From Hyphomonas oceanitis SCH89 (lineage in GTDB: Bacteria > Pseudomonadota > Alphaproteobacteria > Caulobacterales > Hyphomonadaceae): a stretch of DNA of 64,000 nucleotides. Below are positions 35,854-45,098 of this stretch, piece by piece. The position numbers and the translations under genes are program-made. The stretch is from the NCBI RefSeq assembly GCF_000685295.1, contig NZ_ARYL01000002.1:186001-250000 (forward strand), read 5' to 3'. Numbering within the stretch: position 1 is the stretch's first letter; each line of letters starts with the position of its first letter. The notes under the pieces were generated by a model. It made no database searches. It saw nothing but the letters and a program-made list of their open reading frames with translations, and was not told the DNA's origin.

Positions 35854-37062
35854 TTAGCTGTAGATCTCGAAGAGACCAGCTGCGCCCATGCCGCCACCGA
35901 TACACATGGAGACAACGCCCCACTTGGCGCCGCGGCGCTTGCCTTCGAGGAGGATGGAGCCGGTGCAGCGTGCGCCGGTCATGCCGAATGGGTGGCCGAT
36001 CGAGATCGAGCCGCCGTTGACGTTGTATTTCTCGGGATCAATGCCGAGGCGGTCGCGGCTGTAGAGGCACTGCGAGGCGAAGGCTTCGTTCAGTTCCCAG
36101 AGATCGATATCATCGACCGTCAGGCCATGACGCTCAAGCAGGCGCGGGATGGCGAAGACAGGGCCGATGCCCATTTCGTCGGGATCGCAACCGGCAACAT
36201 TGAAGCCGGCGAAACGGCCGAGTGGCTCGATACCGCGCTTGGCGGCTTCCTTGGCTTCCATGACGACGACAGCTGCAGCGCCATCGGACAGCTGTGATGC
36301 GTTACCGGCGGTGACGTACTTGCCTTCCTTGACGACCATGCCGCCGGAGAAGACAGGCTTCAGGCCAGCGAGCGTTTCATAGGTCGTGCCGGGGCGGTTG
36401 CACTCGTCCTTGTCGCAGACGACGTCCTGGTAGGACTCTTCGCCTGTTTCCTTGTTGAAGAGTTTCATCCGCGTTTTCAGCGGTGCGATCTCTTCGGCCA
36501 TGTAGCCTTTTTTCTGGAATTCAGCGGTACGGCGCTGGCTTTCAGCGGAGTACATGTCCTGGGATTCGCGGCTGACACTGTAGCGGTCTGCAACGATCTC
36601 GGCGGTTTCGATCATGGACATCCAGATGGCTGGCCATTTTTTCATCAGCTCTTCTTCGGTGTAGCGGAAGAGGTTCATGTGGCCCGAGCGGGACACCAGC
36701 GAGAGGCTTTCCACGCCGCCGCCGACCGTGACGGATGCGCCTTCATTGATGATCGTGTGCGAGGCGTTGGCGATGGCCTGAAGGCCCGACGAGCAGAAAC
36801 GGTTGATCGTGGCGCCGGACGTCGTGGATGGGCAGCCTGCCCAGAGCGCCGCGTTGCGGGCAACGTTGTGGCCGGTTGCGCCTTCGGGCTGGGCGGAGCC
36901 GAGGAACACGTCCTCAACGGCGGCGGCCTCGACGCCAGCGCGCTCAAGGGCGTGCTTGATGGCATGGCCGGCCATGGTGATGCCGTGGGTGTCATTGAGC
37001 GAGCCACGGCCGGTCTTGGCCATGCCCGTGCGGGCTGTCGAAACGATTACGGCTTCACGCAT
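35854..37062 (-). CDS. acetyl-CoA C-acyltransferase (thiolase II)
   Basis: The product has 402 residues. It cleaves 3-ketoacyl-CoA or condenses two acetyl-CoA units. The nucleophilic cysteine is C90 (TINRFCSSGLQAIANA). The second site is the GHPFGMTGAR histidine near residue 350 with NGGSISIGHP, and the C-terminal cysteine lies in SMCIGGGMGAAGLFE. It starts MREAVIVSTARTGMAKTGRG, usual for degradative thiolases. It stands alone with its own terminator, so its partners in beta-oxidation (such as the acyl-CoA dehydrogenase at 45099 and the crotonase at 53062) are dispersed. Confidence 0.95.
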   Translation of the reverse strand: MREAVIVSTARTGMAKTGRGSLNDTHGITMAGHAIKHALERAGVEAAAVEDVFLGSAQPEGATGHNVARNAALWAGCPSTTSGATINRFCSSGLQAIANASHTIINEGASVTVGGGVESLSLVSRSGHMNLFRYTEEELMKKWPAIWMSMIETAEIVADRYSVSRESQDMYSAESQRRTAEFQKKGYMAEEIAPLKTRMKLFNKETGEESYQDVVCDKDECNRPGTTYETLAGLKPVFSGGMVVKEGKYVTAGNASQLSDGAAAVVVMEAKEAAKRGIEPLGRFAGFNVAGCDPDEMGIGPVFAIPRLLERHGLTVDDIDLWELNEAFASQCLYSRDRLGIDPEKYNVNGGSISIGHPFGMTGARCTGSILLEGKRRGAKWGVVSMCIGGGMGAAGLFEIYS

Positions 37063-37176
37063 ATGCTATTCCTCCGGGGATTTTTGCAGTGGTATTGTGA
37101 CGTTGCGGCGCACAGTAACGGGCTGACGCCGCTGGCGCCAGCCTTCCCTTAACGTCAGCGTCAGGAAATCGCAGTG

Positions 37177-38769
37177 TCAGGCAGGCGTTTTCGCCTTGGG
37201 AGCGCTGGCCCGGACAGTTTCATCCACATAGGGTTCGAACTTGGCAAAGTTTGCCACGAACATGTCGGCCAGCTTGGCGGCCTGCTTGTCATAGGCGGCC
37301 GTATCGGCCCAGGTCGAACGCGGATTGAGGATTTTCGTATCCACACCCGGCACAGCCTCAGGCACCATGAAGCCGAACGTGTCGTCTTTGCGGAACTTCA
37401 CATTGTTCAGCGAACCATCGAGCGCCGCATTGAGCAGGGCGCGCGTTGCCTTGATCGGCATACGGTTGCCCTGGCCATAGGGGCCGCCTGTCCAGCCGGT
37501 GGAAACCAGCCAGCAGTCGACGTCATACTTGCCGATCAGATCGCGCAGCAGGTTGCCATATTCGGACGGGTGACGCGGCATGAAGGGGCCACCGAAGCAG
37601 GTGGAGAACGTGGCGGTTGGTTCGGTCACGCCTTTCTCTGTGCCGGCAACCTTGGCGGTGTAACCGGAGAGAAAGTGATACATGGCCTGGGCCGGTGTCA
37701 GCTTGGCGATCGGCGGCATTACGCCAAAAGCATCAGCCGTCAGCATGATGAGGTTTTTCGGCTGGCCGCAACGGCCTGATTCCGACGCGTTCGGAATGGC
37801 TGAAATCGGGTAGGCGCCGCGCGAGTTTTCAGCCAGCGTGGCATCGTCAAGATCAAGCTCGCGTGTGTCGGGATCCATCACGACGTTTTCGAGGACAGTG
37901 CCCCACTGCTTTGTCGTTGCGAAGATTTCGGGCTCGGCTTCAGCCGACAGCTTGATCATCTTGGCGTAGCAGCCGCCTTCGAAGTTGAAGAGACCGTTCT
38001 CGGACCAGCCATGCTCGTCGTCGCCAATCAGGATGCGCGAGGCATCTGCCGAGAGCGTCGTCTTGCCGGTGCCGGAAAGGCCGAAGAAGATGGCCGCATC
38101 ATCCTTGTCGGATGTGTTGACCGAGCAGTGCATCGGCATGACGCCTTGCGTTGGCAGGTAATAGTTGAGGGCCGTGAAGACCGACTTCTTGGTTTCGCCC
38201 GCATAGGATGTGCCGCCAATGAGAACCATGCGCCTGGCAAAGTTCACGGCGATCACCGTTTCGGACCGGGTGCCGTGGCGCGCCGGATCGGCGCGGAAGG
38301 TCGGGCAGTTGATGATCGTGAATTCGGACTTGAAGTTCGCATACTCTGCATCAGTCGGCACACGGAGCAGGTGGCGGATAAAGAGCGAATGCCAAGCGAG
38401 TTCGTTGATAACCGTGACGGGCAGGCGATGGTCAAGATCGGCGCCGCCGAACAGTTCCTGGGCGAAGATGTCCTGACCCGCGAGGTGGGTTTTGAAATCT
38501 TCGAGGAGCACATCGAAATGCTCTGGCGTCATGGAGGCGTTATTGTCCCACCACACGGTCTTTTCGGTCGTGGCGTCGCGAACCGTGAACTTGTCCTTGG
38601 CCGAGCGACCGGTGTGCTGGCCTGTTTCAACGACGAGGGCACCACCCGTGGCGACGCGCGCCTCAGCATTGGCGAGTGATGTTTCGTACAGTCGCGCCTC
38701 TTTCCAGTTCTTGCGGAGAGATTTCGGGCGTACGCCCAGCTCGGCGAGAATTGCTACTTGATCGCTCAT
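37177..38769 (-). CDS. pckA: phosphoenolpyruvate carboxykinase (ATP)
   Basis: It converts oxaloacetate plus ATP to PEP, CO2 and ADP, the entry step of gluconeogenesis. The product has 530 residues from the ATG at 38769; the longer frame to 38835 has no family similarity. The kinase-1a P-loop is [13 protein letters not shown] with K236. Other signatures are [44 protein letters not shown] and [17 protein letters not shown]. It is preceded by about 200 bases of promoter DNA and not linked to other central-metabolism genes. Confidence 0.97.
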   Translation of the reverse strand: MSDQVAILAELGVRPKSLRKNWKEARLYETSLANAEARVATGGALVVETGQHTGRSAKDKFTVRDATTEKTVWWDNNASMTPEHFDVLLEDFKTHLAGQDIFAQELFGGADLDHRLPVTVINELAWHSLFIRHLLRVPTDAEYANFKSEFTIINCPTFRADPARHGTRSETVIAVNFARRMVLIGGTSYAGETKKSVFTALNYYLPTQGVMPMHCSVNTSDKDDAAIFFGLSGTGKTTLSADASRILIGDDEHGWSENGLFNFEGGCYAKMIKLSAEAEPEIFATTKQWGTVLENVVMDPDTRELDLDDATLAENSRGAYPISAIPNASESGRCGQPKNLIMLTADAFGVMPPIAKLTPAQAMYHFLSGYTAKVAGTEKGVTEPTATFSTCFGGPFMPRHPSEYGNLLRDLIGKYDVDCWLVSTGWTGGPYGQGNRMPIKATRALLNAALDGSLNNVKFRKDDTFGFMVPEAVPGVDTKILNPRSTWADTAAYDKQAAKLADMFVANFAKFEPYVDETVRASAPKAKTPA

Positions 38770-38966
38770 TGTTTCCTCGGACTTTGACTTCGGCTCTGTG
38801 GCAAAATTGATTGGGCCGGTTTTAGCCCGTACCAAAAATCTGCAACATTCATGCCTGCCCGCAGGAGGTTTTGAAACACTTATAGCGCTAACATAACTGC
38901 AACTCGTTCATTCTGCCCTAAAACGAGAGGCGAATTTGATCCCCTGGCCGGTTAACGTGTCTCATT

Positions 38967-40607
38967 TCAGGGCTGATATTTGAACGCCCAACTGACCGTT
39001 ACAACCGAGTCGTCCTTGAAGCCGGTGACAGGAACATCCCAGGGCTCGGCATATTCCAGACCGAGGGTCGCGAAGTCCTTATATCCGAGTCGGGCCCCGA
39101 TTCCTGCGGATCCGAGATTGAAGTCACGGGCTATGGATGGAGTGAGACTGAGGCGGCCTTCGGCATAATCAGCGAAAAGGTAGAGTTCGCTCTTGGCGAA
39201 ATTGCCTGAGGAGATCGGGCGCCAAGCGGGCTCGATAGCGGCCTTATAGCCCTTGTCAAAACTAATGAGCCCGTTGTCGAAGCCGCGCCCGTAGTCCGTG
39301 CCGCCATACATGAGCCGCTCGTTGGCTGGCAGTATGTCCTCCGTCCATTGCCCGGAGGTGCGCAGGCGGAGGAAGAGGTTCTTGGATAGTTTCTGAACGA
39401 CGCCTGCCGTGGCGTTGATCTTGTTGAAGCCGGTCTCGGCGCCCACGACCGCGGATTCGGCATTGTCCGGATCCAGGCCACGAGAATAGGTCAGGCTGCC
39501 ATTGATCGAGCGATTTTTCTGAATGAGTCCGGCGCGAACACCAAGGCGTGCGGCGGCGACCCGCTCATTGGCGAAGACCGAGCCAAGCGCGCTGTTGCGG
39601 CTCTCGGTATGATCTATAACGGCGGAGAGCGCGATTTCACGGTGGAAATCCAGGAGAACCGGATAGCTCAGACCGGCCGAGAAGAAGGTCGCGGTGCCAT
39701 CGATCGGAACGGATGAGGGATTGGTGGCCTGGTAGACGGCGGCAACATCAAGCTTGAGCCCATCGGCCCCTATCGGCGTGCCGTATTGCAGGCTGGCGGT
39801 CTGCGACTGTTCCCCATCCGGTGTCGCGGCGAGCCGGCCACGCAGGACGTCGCCTTCGCGCAAGAGGCTGTATCCGAATGCGCTGGCGCTGAGGCGTCCG
39901 GAATCGACGATGCGCGACTCCCTGCTGTCATAACCAACGGCGAAACCGTTTTTCTTTTCCTCGACATCCAGGAGAAGATTGATGGCGCCTGGCTCCGTCG
40001 CCATCTTCAGGCGCGGTGTGACCTTGGTGCCTTCGGCCCGGCGCGCAAGGGAAACGCCCCGTTCGTATGTTGCGCGTGTTGCCGGTGTCTCTTCGAGAAT
40101 GGGCTCGAGATAGCCGCGCAGGCGCGGCGCCACGATCTGTTCGCCAGAGCGGACGGCGACGATGTCGGCAACCCGACCTTCCGCGATAAAGACATCGACA
40201 ATGCCGTCGGACAGATCCTGTTGGGGAATGGCGATCGTGAACAGCGCCACGTCGGATTTCGAATAGGCGGCCGTCATGGCGGCGGCCAGTTGCTTGAGTG
40301 TTTCAGTGTTGGCGGGCTGGCCGAGAAAGGCCTCGGTTGCCTTCGCGACGACGCCGGGCACCTCGGCGCCCTTGAACTGGATGCCCGTTATCGGCGTCGT
40401 TCCATCCGGTGCGGCAGAAACGCTTGTTACAGCGTGTGCAACATCAGGCGCGACGCTTGGAATGGTCGGGCCGTCCGTTTCGCGACCCGGGTCGAGCCGG
40501 TCGTCGAGTGCCGACGCCGGATCTTCCGCGTGAACCTGACCTGAAGAAGAAAGAAGCATCGCACCAAGTAGCCATGGTTTTACTGCTCGGATACGATGCT
40601 TCATCAT
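38967..40607 (-). CDS. ShlB/FhaC/HecB-type outer-membrane transporter (TpsB-like)
   Basis: The product has 546 residues with a signal peptide (AMLLSSSGQVHA), an N-terminal disordered stretch, a POTRA-like domain (TPITGIQFKGAEVPG, YSKSDVALFTIAIPQQDLSDG, VDVFIAEGRVADIV) and a 16-strand-type barrel of about 320 residues ending SVVTVSWAFKYQP. This is the two-partner secretion pore family. It follows, 40 bases downstream on the minus strand, the collagen-like lipoprotein gene at 40648, its likely passenger. No canonical haemagglutination-type TpsA is present, so the transported substrate may be unusual. Confidence 0.88.
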   Translation of the reverse strand: MMKHRIRAVKPWLLGAMLLSSSGQVHAEDPASALDDRLDPGRETDGPTIPSVAPDVAHAVTSVSAAPDGTTPITGIQFKGAEVPGVVAKATEAFLGQPANTETLKQLAAAMTAAYSKSDVALFTIAIPQQDLSDGIVDVFIAEGRVADIVAVRSGEQIVAPRLRGYLEPILEETPATRATYERGVSLARRAEGTKVTPRLKMATEPGAINLLLDVEEKKNGFAVGYDSRESRIVDSGRLSASAFGYSLLREGDVLRGRLAATPDGEQSQTASLQYGTPIGADGLKLDVAAVYQATNPSSVPIDGTATFFSAGLSYPVLLDFHREIALSAVIDHTESRNSALGSVFANERVAAARLGVRAGLIQKNRSINGSLTYSRGLDPDNAESAVVGAETGFNKINATAGVVQKLSKNLFLRLRTSGQWTEDILPANERLMYGGTDYGRGFDNGLISFDKGYKAAIEPAWRPISSGNFAKSELYLFADYAEGRLSLTPSIARDFNLGSAGIGARLGYKDFATLGLEYAEPWDVPVTGFKDDSVVTVSWAFKYQP

Positions 40608-40647
40608 TGCCTCTTCTATCTAGGGGAGTGTTGGTGGGGCGGGCTGT

Positions 40648-41832
40648 TTATTGCAGCCCAAGGCCGCCGAATAGACCGGTGACTGCCGATGTGACGGGTG
40701 TGTCCGTCGAGGTGTCTGTCGGCAGGGTTTCGCCAATGGTATCATCCAAGGCTGCGGTTACCGGGCCAAGATCGACAGTGGCAACATCGCCGACGGTGAG
40801 CCCGGTATCGGTTGATGTCGCCAGGTCGACGTTCAGCAGCGTGTCATTGCTGGCCACACCGACTTCAGCCAGCGTTCCGCTGTTCTGCTCTTCGGAAAGA
40901 ACACTCAAGCCCAGAGGGGATGAGGCAGTAGAGCCTGAGGTGTCGTTCAGGTCATTCAGACCGTTAAGGCCGTCCGTGACCGGCCCGAGATCGACACTGG
41001 CAACGTCGCCGATGGCGAGCCCGGTATCGGTTGATGTCGCCAGGTCGACGTTCAGCAGCGTGTCATTGCTGGCGACACCGATTTCACCCAGTGTTCCGCT
41101 GGTCTGCTCTGGAGAAAGAACGCTCAGGCCGAGCGCCGAGGTTTCCGACGTATCGCCCGCAGCGGTTGCCTGACCGACACTGGCGGTAAGGATCGGAGCG
41201 ACGGATGACGTCAAGCCATCAACCAGCGGTTCACCCGTGGAGCCGAATGCAGTCAGGGTATCGCCTACATTGCCTATCGTTTGCGTAACGGGGGCAACTG
41301 CGGGGGACAGCGTGCCGGTCTGGTCGGCATCGTTCATCGCCATATTCGTTCCCTCTTCAAGGGAAGCGAAAACCGACCCCATTCCGTTGGATGTGTCGGA
41401 ACCAACTGGCATTGTCGTCGATGGGTCGCCGAGATTGGCAAAGAGGCCGGTGCCAGCCAGACCGTCCGGTCCGACGAGGCCGCCCGTTGCGATCATTCCG
41501 GCATCGCCGAAGGCGAACTGCTGGCCCGGCTCGCCGGGTTCACCTGCGGGACCGGCCGGGCCTGCGGGACCTGCCATGGTGCCTTCGCCTGTGCCGCCCG
41601 TGGTACCGCCGCCAGAGCCACCAGTTGTGCCACCGTTGTTGCCGTTGGTTCCATTCGTGCCACCGGTGTTACCGGTAACTGGTTCCTGCGTTTCAGTTGG
41701 CATTGGTTTTGGGGATACTGCTTGCGGAGTGGTGGTGCCAACGCTGGCAAAGCGTTTTGATCCGGACGAGTTACACGCCGACAATGCGATGATGGCACCA
41801 AGCGCGACCGTGGTCTTCCAATTGTTGATCAT
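40648..41832 (-). CDS. collagen-like repeat lipoprotein, possible TpsB passenger
   Basis: The product has 394 residues. A lipoprotein signal (TVALGAIIALSAC, C20) is followed by a Gly/Thr/Asn-rich linker (NTGGTNGTNGNNGGTTGG) and a short collagen-type Gly-X-Y run (AGPAGPAGPAGEPGEPG). The C-terminal half carries two copies of a 73-residue repeat (SVLSPEQTSGTLGEIGVASN and SVLSEEQNSGTLAEVGVASN). The sequence ends in GLFGGLGLQ with no beta-helix. It has no TPS domain, so secretion by the adjacent transporter is an inference from gene order. It is presumably surface-exposed. Confidence 0.8.
   Translation of the reverse strand: MINNWKTTVALGAIIALSACNSSGSKRFASVGTTTPQAVSPKPMPTETQEPVTGNTGGTNGTNGNNGGTTGGSGGGTTGGTGEGTMAGPAGPAGPAGEPGEPGQQFAFGDAGMIATGGLVGPDGLAGTGLFANLGDPSTTMPVGSDTSNGMGSVFASLEEGTNMAMNDADQTGTLSPAVAPVTQTIGNVGDTLTAFGSTGEPLVDGLTSSVAPILTASVGQATAAGDTSETSALGLSVLSPEQTSGTLGEIGVASNDTLLNVDLATSTDTGLAIGDVASVDLGPVTDGLNGLNDLNDTSGSTASSPLGLSVLSEEQNSGTLAEVGVASNDTLLNVDLATSTDTGLTVGDVATVDLGPVTAALDDTIGETLPTDTSTDTPVTSAVTGLFGGLGLQ
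40770..41145 (-). repeat. two-copy tandem repeat, period 219 bp (73 codons)
   Basis: Within the collagen-like lipoprotein gene, the sequence from 40770 and that from 40989 are near-identical for about 150 bases, including an unbroken identical stretch around GTATCGGTTGATGTCGCC and the following GTCGACGTTCAGCAGCGTG. The period is exactly 219 bp, a multiple of three, so repeat number can change without a frameshift. Confidence 0.9.
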
Positions 41833-42047
41833 GAGTGAACCTCCTAGTGTTGAACGCCCGCAACCCGTGGAGGAACTTTGCGTCCTCCTTGTTGAGTTGT
41901 GGAAATCTAACTTTAGGAGAGTTGTCTTTCAGAAGTTTATTTTCGGTATAAAATATTGCACTTAATATATTAATCTTCGGGTTGTCATAAAATTCTCCCG
42001 AAAATGCGCTTTTCCAAAGAAGATCTCTGCCAATGCAATATATATGT

Positions 42048-42665
42048 TTAGGGGTTAATGTCCTCGCCACGCAGGCGATCGAGAATGCTGTCGCGCCATG
42101 ATTGTGGCAGGATGTACAGCATCCAGGCCGCCGCTTCATAATGTGCGCGTTTCCAGATGTCCATCGGATTAAGGCTCGATCTTGCACACGCTGAACGTGC
42201 AACTGGGCCGCCTTGCGCGACGGAGTGGTAGATTGTTTTTGCGCGCATAAGGTGCATGCAATTGGAGACAAATACAAGTTGCCGTGCCCCTGTGAGCCCA
42301 GGCTGGTCAGCCAGATTCTGCAATCCTGATATCGTATCACGGGAGGTAACATCCGCGGAAATGCGTGCACCATAGCCTGATTTACGGATCGCACGGAGGG
42401 CCATTTCCTGACTGCCGACGATGCCTTCCTGCGGTCGGTGGCCACCGACCATGACCAGTCGGTCGACCTTGCCGGCTTCCAGAAGGGCAATGCCCTTGTC
42501 GATGCGGGCGGCGGCTTCGCGGGGCGAACCCGAATAGAAGACCACGCCGGCGCCGTCTGAAATCTGGCTGGTCTGGTCGACGAAACGCGTCAGTCCGAAA
42601 AACAGCAAGGTGGCAAGCAAATCTGCCAACAGGAGACGGATCAGCAGGATTCGCAATTTTCTCAT
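42048..42665 (-). CDS. YdcF/SanA-type (DUF218) protein
   Basis: The product has 205 residues with one N-terminal membrane helix (LLIRLLLADLLATLLFFGL) and a periplasmic or cytosolic DUF218 domain. VVFYSGSPREAAARIDKGIAL, RLVMVGGHRP, SADVTSRDTISGLQNL and LVFVSNCMHLMRAKTIY are in family order. The usual first conserved Gly-Gly-containing loop is shortened. The family is linked to cell-envelope or vancomycin-barrier functions in enterobacteria; the role here is unknown. It is separated from the lipoprotein operon by a very AT-rich 215-base stretch. Confidence 0.85.
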   Translation of the reverse strand: MRKLRILLIRLLLADLLATLLFFGLTRFVDQTSQISDGAGVVFYSGSPREAAARIDKGIALLEAGKVDRLVMVGGHRPQEGIVGSQEMALRAIRKSGYGARISADVTSRDTISGLQNLADQPGLTGARQLVFVSNCMHLMRAKTIYHSVAQGGPVARSACARSSLNPMDIWKRAHYEAAAWMLYILPQSWRDSILDRLRGEDINP

Positions 42666-42714
42666 GCCCGAATCTTAGCAGGTTTCAGGCCGCGCGCGAG
42701 GCTTCAGGTGCGCA

Positions 42715-43110
42715 TCAAAGTGTGTTCACGAGCGCCTTTGTAGGTGTTGTAATCGAGGCAGGCAGGGCGTCGAGATTGTACCAGCCAAAACCGCCATGTT
42801 TGGCAGGCTCCATCAGGCGTGGCTCGCCCGAAACGAGCCGCGCGAAGAATATCGGCGATACCCAGTGGCGCCCGTCGCCCGCGTCAATGATTTCGGAAAT
42901 GCATGCGAGTTTTCCGACCTCAATTTCGATTCCAAGCTCTTCAGCGATCTCCCGGCGAGCCGTTTCGCGCGCGGGCTCGCCAAAATCGATTTTGCCGCCG
43001 GGTAGTCCCCAGGCGCCAGCTTCCGGCTCGGTCAGCCGCTGGATCAGGAGGAGACGTCCGCTCTCGTCAAATATGGCTGCGCCGCAACCGACTTCCGGTC
43101 TGGCCTCCAT
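42715..43110 (-). CDS. Nudix hydrolase
   Basis: The product has 131 residues. The Nudix box GX5EX7REUXEEXGU is complete at residues 39-61 (GKIDFGEPARET, then ARREIAEELGI). The N-terminus starts MEARPEVGCGAAIFDESGRL. These enzymes hydrolyse nucleoside diphosphates linked to another moiety; with WYNLDALP near the C-terminus the protein resembles MutT/ADP-ribose-type hydrolases. Its ATG overlaps the TGA of the upstream haloalkane dehalogenase, so the two are translationally coupled. Confidence 0.93.
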   Translation of the reverse strand: MEARPEVGCGAAIFDESGRLLLIQRLTEPEAGAWGLPGGKIDFGEPARETARREIAEELGIEIEVGKLACISEIIDAGDGRHWVSPIFFARLVSGEPRLMEPAKHGGFGWYNLDALPASITTPTKALVNTL

Positions 43111-44012
43111 CAGAATTCACCGAAATGCTTCAGCGCTGCCAGTGCGATCGGCTCGCCCCATTCCTGAACGAAGTGGCCGCCATCGGCGACGATCATGGGG
43201 GCAGGGCAGCCACGAATCGTCTTGCGCAGCTGTTCCATGGGGCCCGTGCCGAGCACAGGGTCTTGTGCGCCAACCGCCATGAAACTGTCGCCGGACCATT
43301 TGTTGGCCCACCATTTGGCCGCGCGCTTTGAAATGTCGACGCCGCCCATGCCGGGCGCCGTCATCACAAGTTCGGGGAAACGACGCACGCCAGCCTTGTA
43401 AGTGCCATCCGGAAAGGGAGCGTCATAAGCGGCCGCCTCGGCATCGGACAAAATGGGCGTTCCGCGCTTCATCAGGGCGGCGACATCCACGTCGGGTTGG
43501 ATCCGCATATAGGCTTTCCAATTGTCGAAGCCCTCGCTGGGCGACTGGCCAATGGCGATCGTTGTGTTCATAACGATGAGGCGCTCAAAGCGTTGCGGCA
43601 TGTCCATGGGCAGCGTGAGGCCGAGGAGGCCGCCCCAGTCCTGGCAGACAAGTGTTACATTCTCCAGGTTGAGACGCTCTATCAGCGCAAGCATCATCTC
43701 GCGGTGAAACGTGAATGTGTAGATATTGTCGTCGACAGGTTTGTCTGAGCGGCCGAAGCCGAGCCAGTCCGGTGCGATGACGCGCGCGCCACTGTCGAGG
43801 AAGACAGGGATCATCTTGCGATAGAGATAGGCCCAGGACGGTTCGCCATGCAGGCAGAGATAGGTGCGCACAGCCTCCTGCGGGCCTTCGTCAATGTAAT
43901 GGACGCGCAGGCCCTCATAACCAGGCAGGTCGTCGATATAGTGAGGCGCAAAATCATAGCCCGGCAGATTATCGAACCGGTCGTCGGGCGTGCGTTTTGC
44001 TTCAATCGACAT
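43110..44012 (-). CDS. haloalkane dehalogenase, subfamily I-like
   Basis: The product has 300 residues from the ATG at 44012. This alpha/beta-hydrolase cleaves carbon-halogen bonds to alcohol plus halide. The nucleophile is D125 with the adjacent halide-binding W126 (VCQDWGGLLG). The oxyanion region is HGEPSW at 55-60, the base is H280 (DGGHFVQEWGE), a likely acid is D251 (GAQDPV) and W165 may be the second halide tryptophan. The HGEPSWAYLYRKM plus CQDWGG pattern matches HLD-I enzymes such as DhlA rather than LinB-type ones. It is divergent from the VOC gene at 44089 with only 76 bases between starts. Confidence 0.92.
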   Translation of the reverse strand: MSIEAKRTPDDRFDNLPGYDFAPHYIDDLPGYEGLRVHYIDEGPQEAVRTYLCLHGEPSWAYLYRKMIPVFLDSGARVIAPDWLGFGRSDKPVDDNIYTFTFHREMMLALIERLNLENVTLVCQDWGGLLGLTLPMDMPQRFERLIVMNTTIAIGQSPSEGFDNWKAYMRIQPDVDVAALMKRGTPILSDAEAAAYDAPFPDGTYKAGVRRFPELVMTAPGMGGVDISKRAAKWWANKWSGDSFMAVGAQDPVLGTGPMEQLRKTIRGCPAPMIVADGGHFVQEWGEPIALAALKHFGEF

Positions 44013-44088
44013 TGATGGCATCCTCAAGGGCTGGCGATTAGCTGACAATGGGGCAGGGTGCGCCGGATGCCAACAGGAGGGTGAGGAC

Positions 44089-44484
44089 ATGGCGAAAGTG
44101 ATTGGCCTGGGAGGGCTGTTCTTTCTTTGCAGGGACGCGGAGGCGACGCGGGCCTGGTATGCAAGGGTGCTGGGCATCAAGATCGAGGAGTTTGGTGGCA
44201 GCATGTTCAGCCATGCCGCGTCGGCCAGCATGTTTCCGCGCGGTGCGCAGACCGTGTGGTCGCCTTTCAAGGGCGACAGCGACTATTTCAAGCCATCAGA
44301 CAGCGACTTCATGATGAACCTGATGGTCGACGACATGCCGGGCATGATTGCTCGCCTTGAGGCGGAGGGCGTGGAAATGGAGGGCGAGCCACTGAACGAG
44401 CCCTATGGCCACTTTGCTTGGATCATGGATCCTGACGGTCGCAAGGTGGAGCTGTGGCAGCCGGTCGAGCCGCCGGCTGAGTGA
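44089..44484 (+). CDS. VOC (glyoxalase/bleomycin resistance) family protein
   Basis: The product has 131 residues from the ATG at 44089, preceded by CAGGAGG eleven bases upstream. A single VOC domain is present: GLGGLFFLCRDAEATRAWYA, VLGIKIEEFGG, FMMNLMVDDMPGMIARLEAEG and the C-terminal metal-type strand GRKVELWQP, where the glutamate is a typical metal ligand. It could be a lyase, epoxide-handling or stress protein; the VOC superfamily is too broad to assign. It is divergent from the haloalkane dehalogenase and may share its regulation. Confidence 0.88.
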   Translation: MAKVIGLGGLFFLCRDAEATRAWYARVLGIKIEEFGGSMFSHAASASMFPRGAQTVWSPFKGDSDYFKPSDSDFMMNLMVDDMPGMIARLEAEGVEMEGEPLNEPYGHFAWIMDPDGRKVELWQPVEPPAE

Positions 44485-44490
44485 CGCGCA

Positions 44491-44527
44491 TAAAAAGCGG
44501 CCGCCGCGGTTATCCCGTGGCGGCCCG
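44491..44527 (-). terminator. intrinsic terminator of the CC_3452-like gene
   Basis: CGGCCGCCGCGG-TTAT-CCCGTGGCGGCCC forms a long GC stem. On the minus strand it is followed by CTTTTTAT, placing it about 30 bases after the stop at 44555. It may also receive transcription from the VOC gene. Confidence 0.78.
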
Positions 44528-44554
44528 AGGGGAGATTGTCGAAAGTATGAGAGC

Positions 44555-44851
44555 TTAGCTTTTGGCCGAAGCTTTGCAGGCTTCGATTTCGTCAGCTGTC
44601 AGTTCGGAATTTTCGTTGCGCAGGGCCGTAACGACGCCAACTTCTTTGGCGATCTTCTTGCAGATGCGAACAGAGGCTTTCTTGCGGTCGAGGTCGCCGA
44701 CGCAGGTCGTGCCTTCGCATGTCCAGACAACGCTCTCGGCGATGACATGCTTTTCAGCGACAGGCTTTGCCGTTTCGAAAACGAAGTTTGCGGCGAAAGC
44801 GGGAGCGGTAAGCGCCATAGCGGCGGCGCCGAGAATTGCAGAACGGAGCAT
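44555..44851 (-). CDS. CC_3452-like small exported protein
   Basis: The product has 98 residues with a clear signal peptide (MLRSAILGAAAMALTAPAFAAN). The mature part has ESVVWTCEGTTCVGDLDRKKASVRICKKIAKEVG, containing four cysteines in all (two in CEGTTC, one in RICKK and one in EACKA near the end), probably two disulfides. The pattern matches a small alphaproteobacterial family known from Caulobacter (CC_3452 type), with no known function. The start at 44851 is fixed by the signal peptide; a longer frame to 44938 is not supported. Confidence 0.85.
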   Translation of the reverse strand: MLRSAILGAAAMALTAPAFAANFVFETAKPVAEKHVIAESVVWTCEGTTCVGDLDRKKASVRICKKIAKEVGVVTALRNENSELTADEIEACKASAKS

Positions 44852-45098
44852 GGGAGGGTGCCTTTGTTCGGGGTTATGATGTGTGCGTGCAACGCGGTGG
44901 ACAAAGGGAGTCTTCCCCTTCGGCGCAATGACTATCAAACGCTGAATAATTCGTCAAGCATTCAGCGGGCAGAATTTTTGCGGTATCCCGGGGAAGTTAA
45001 TTGGTGAACAGGTTGCCCCTACGACATAAATTGCTCCTGCCCCCGCGTGGGTTAGAGTGACCTAAAGAATAAGGCCGTGCGCCAGGGAGAGAGATGTA

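Noticed and set aside
41771-42490. 239-codon minus-strand open frame overlapping YdcF and the lipoprotein start
   Set aside because: It is out of frame with the recognisable YdcF gene and has no motif.
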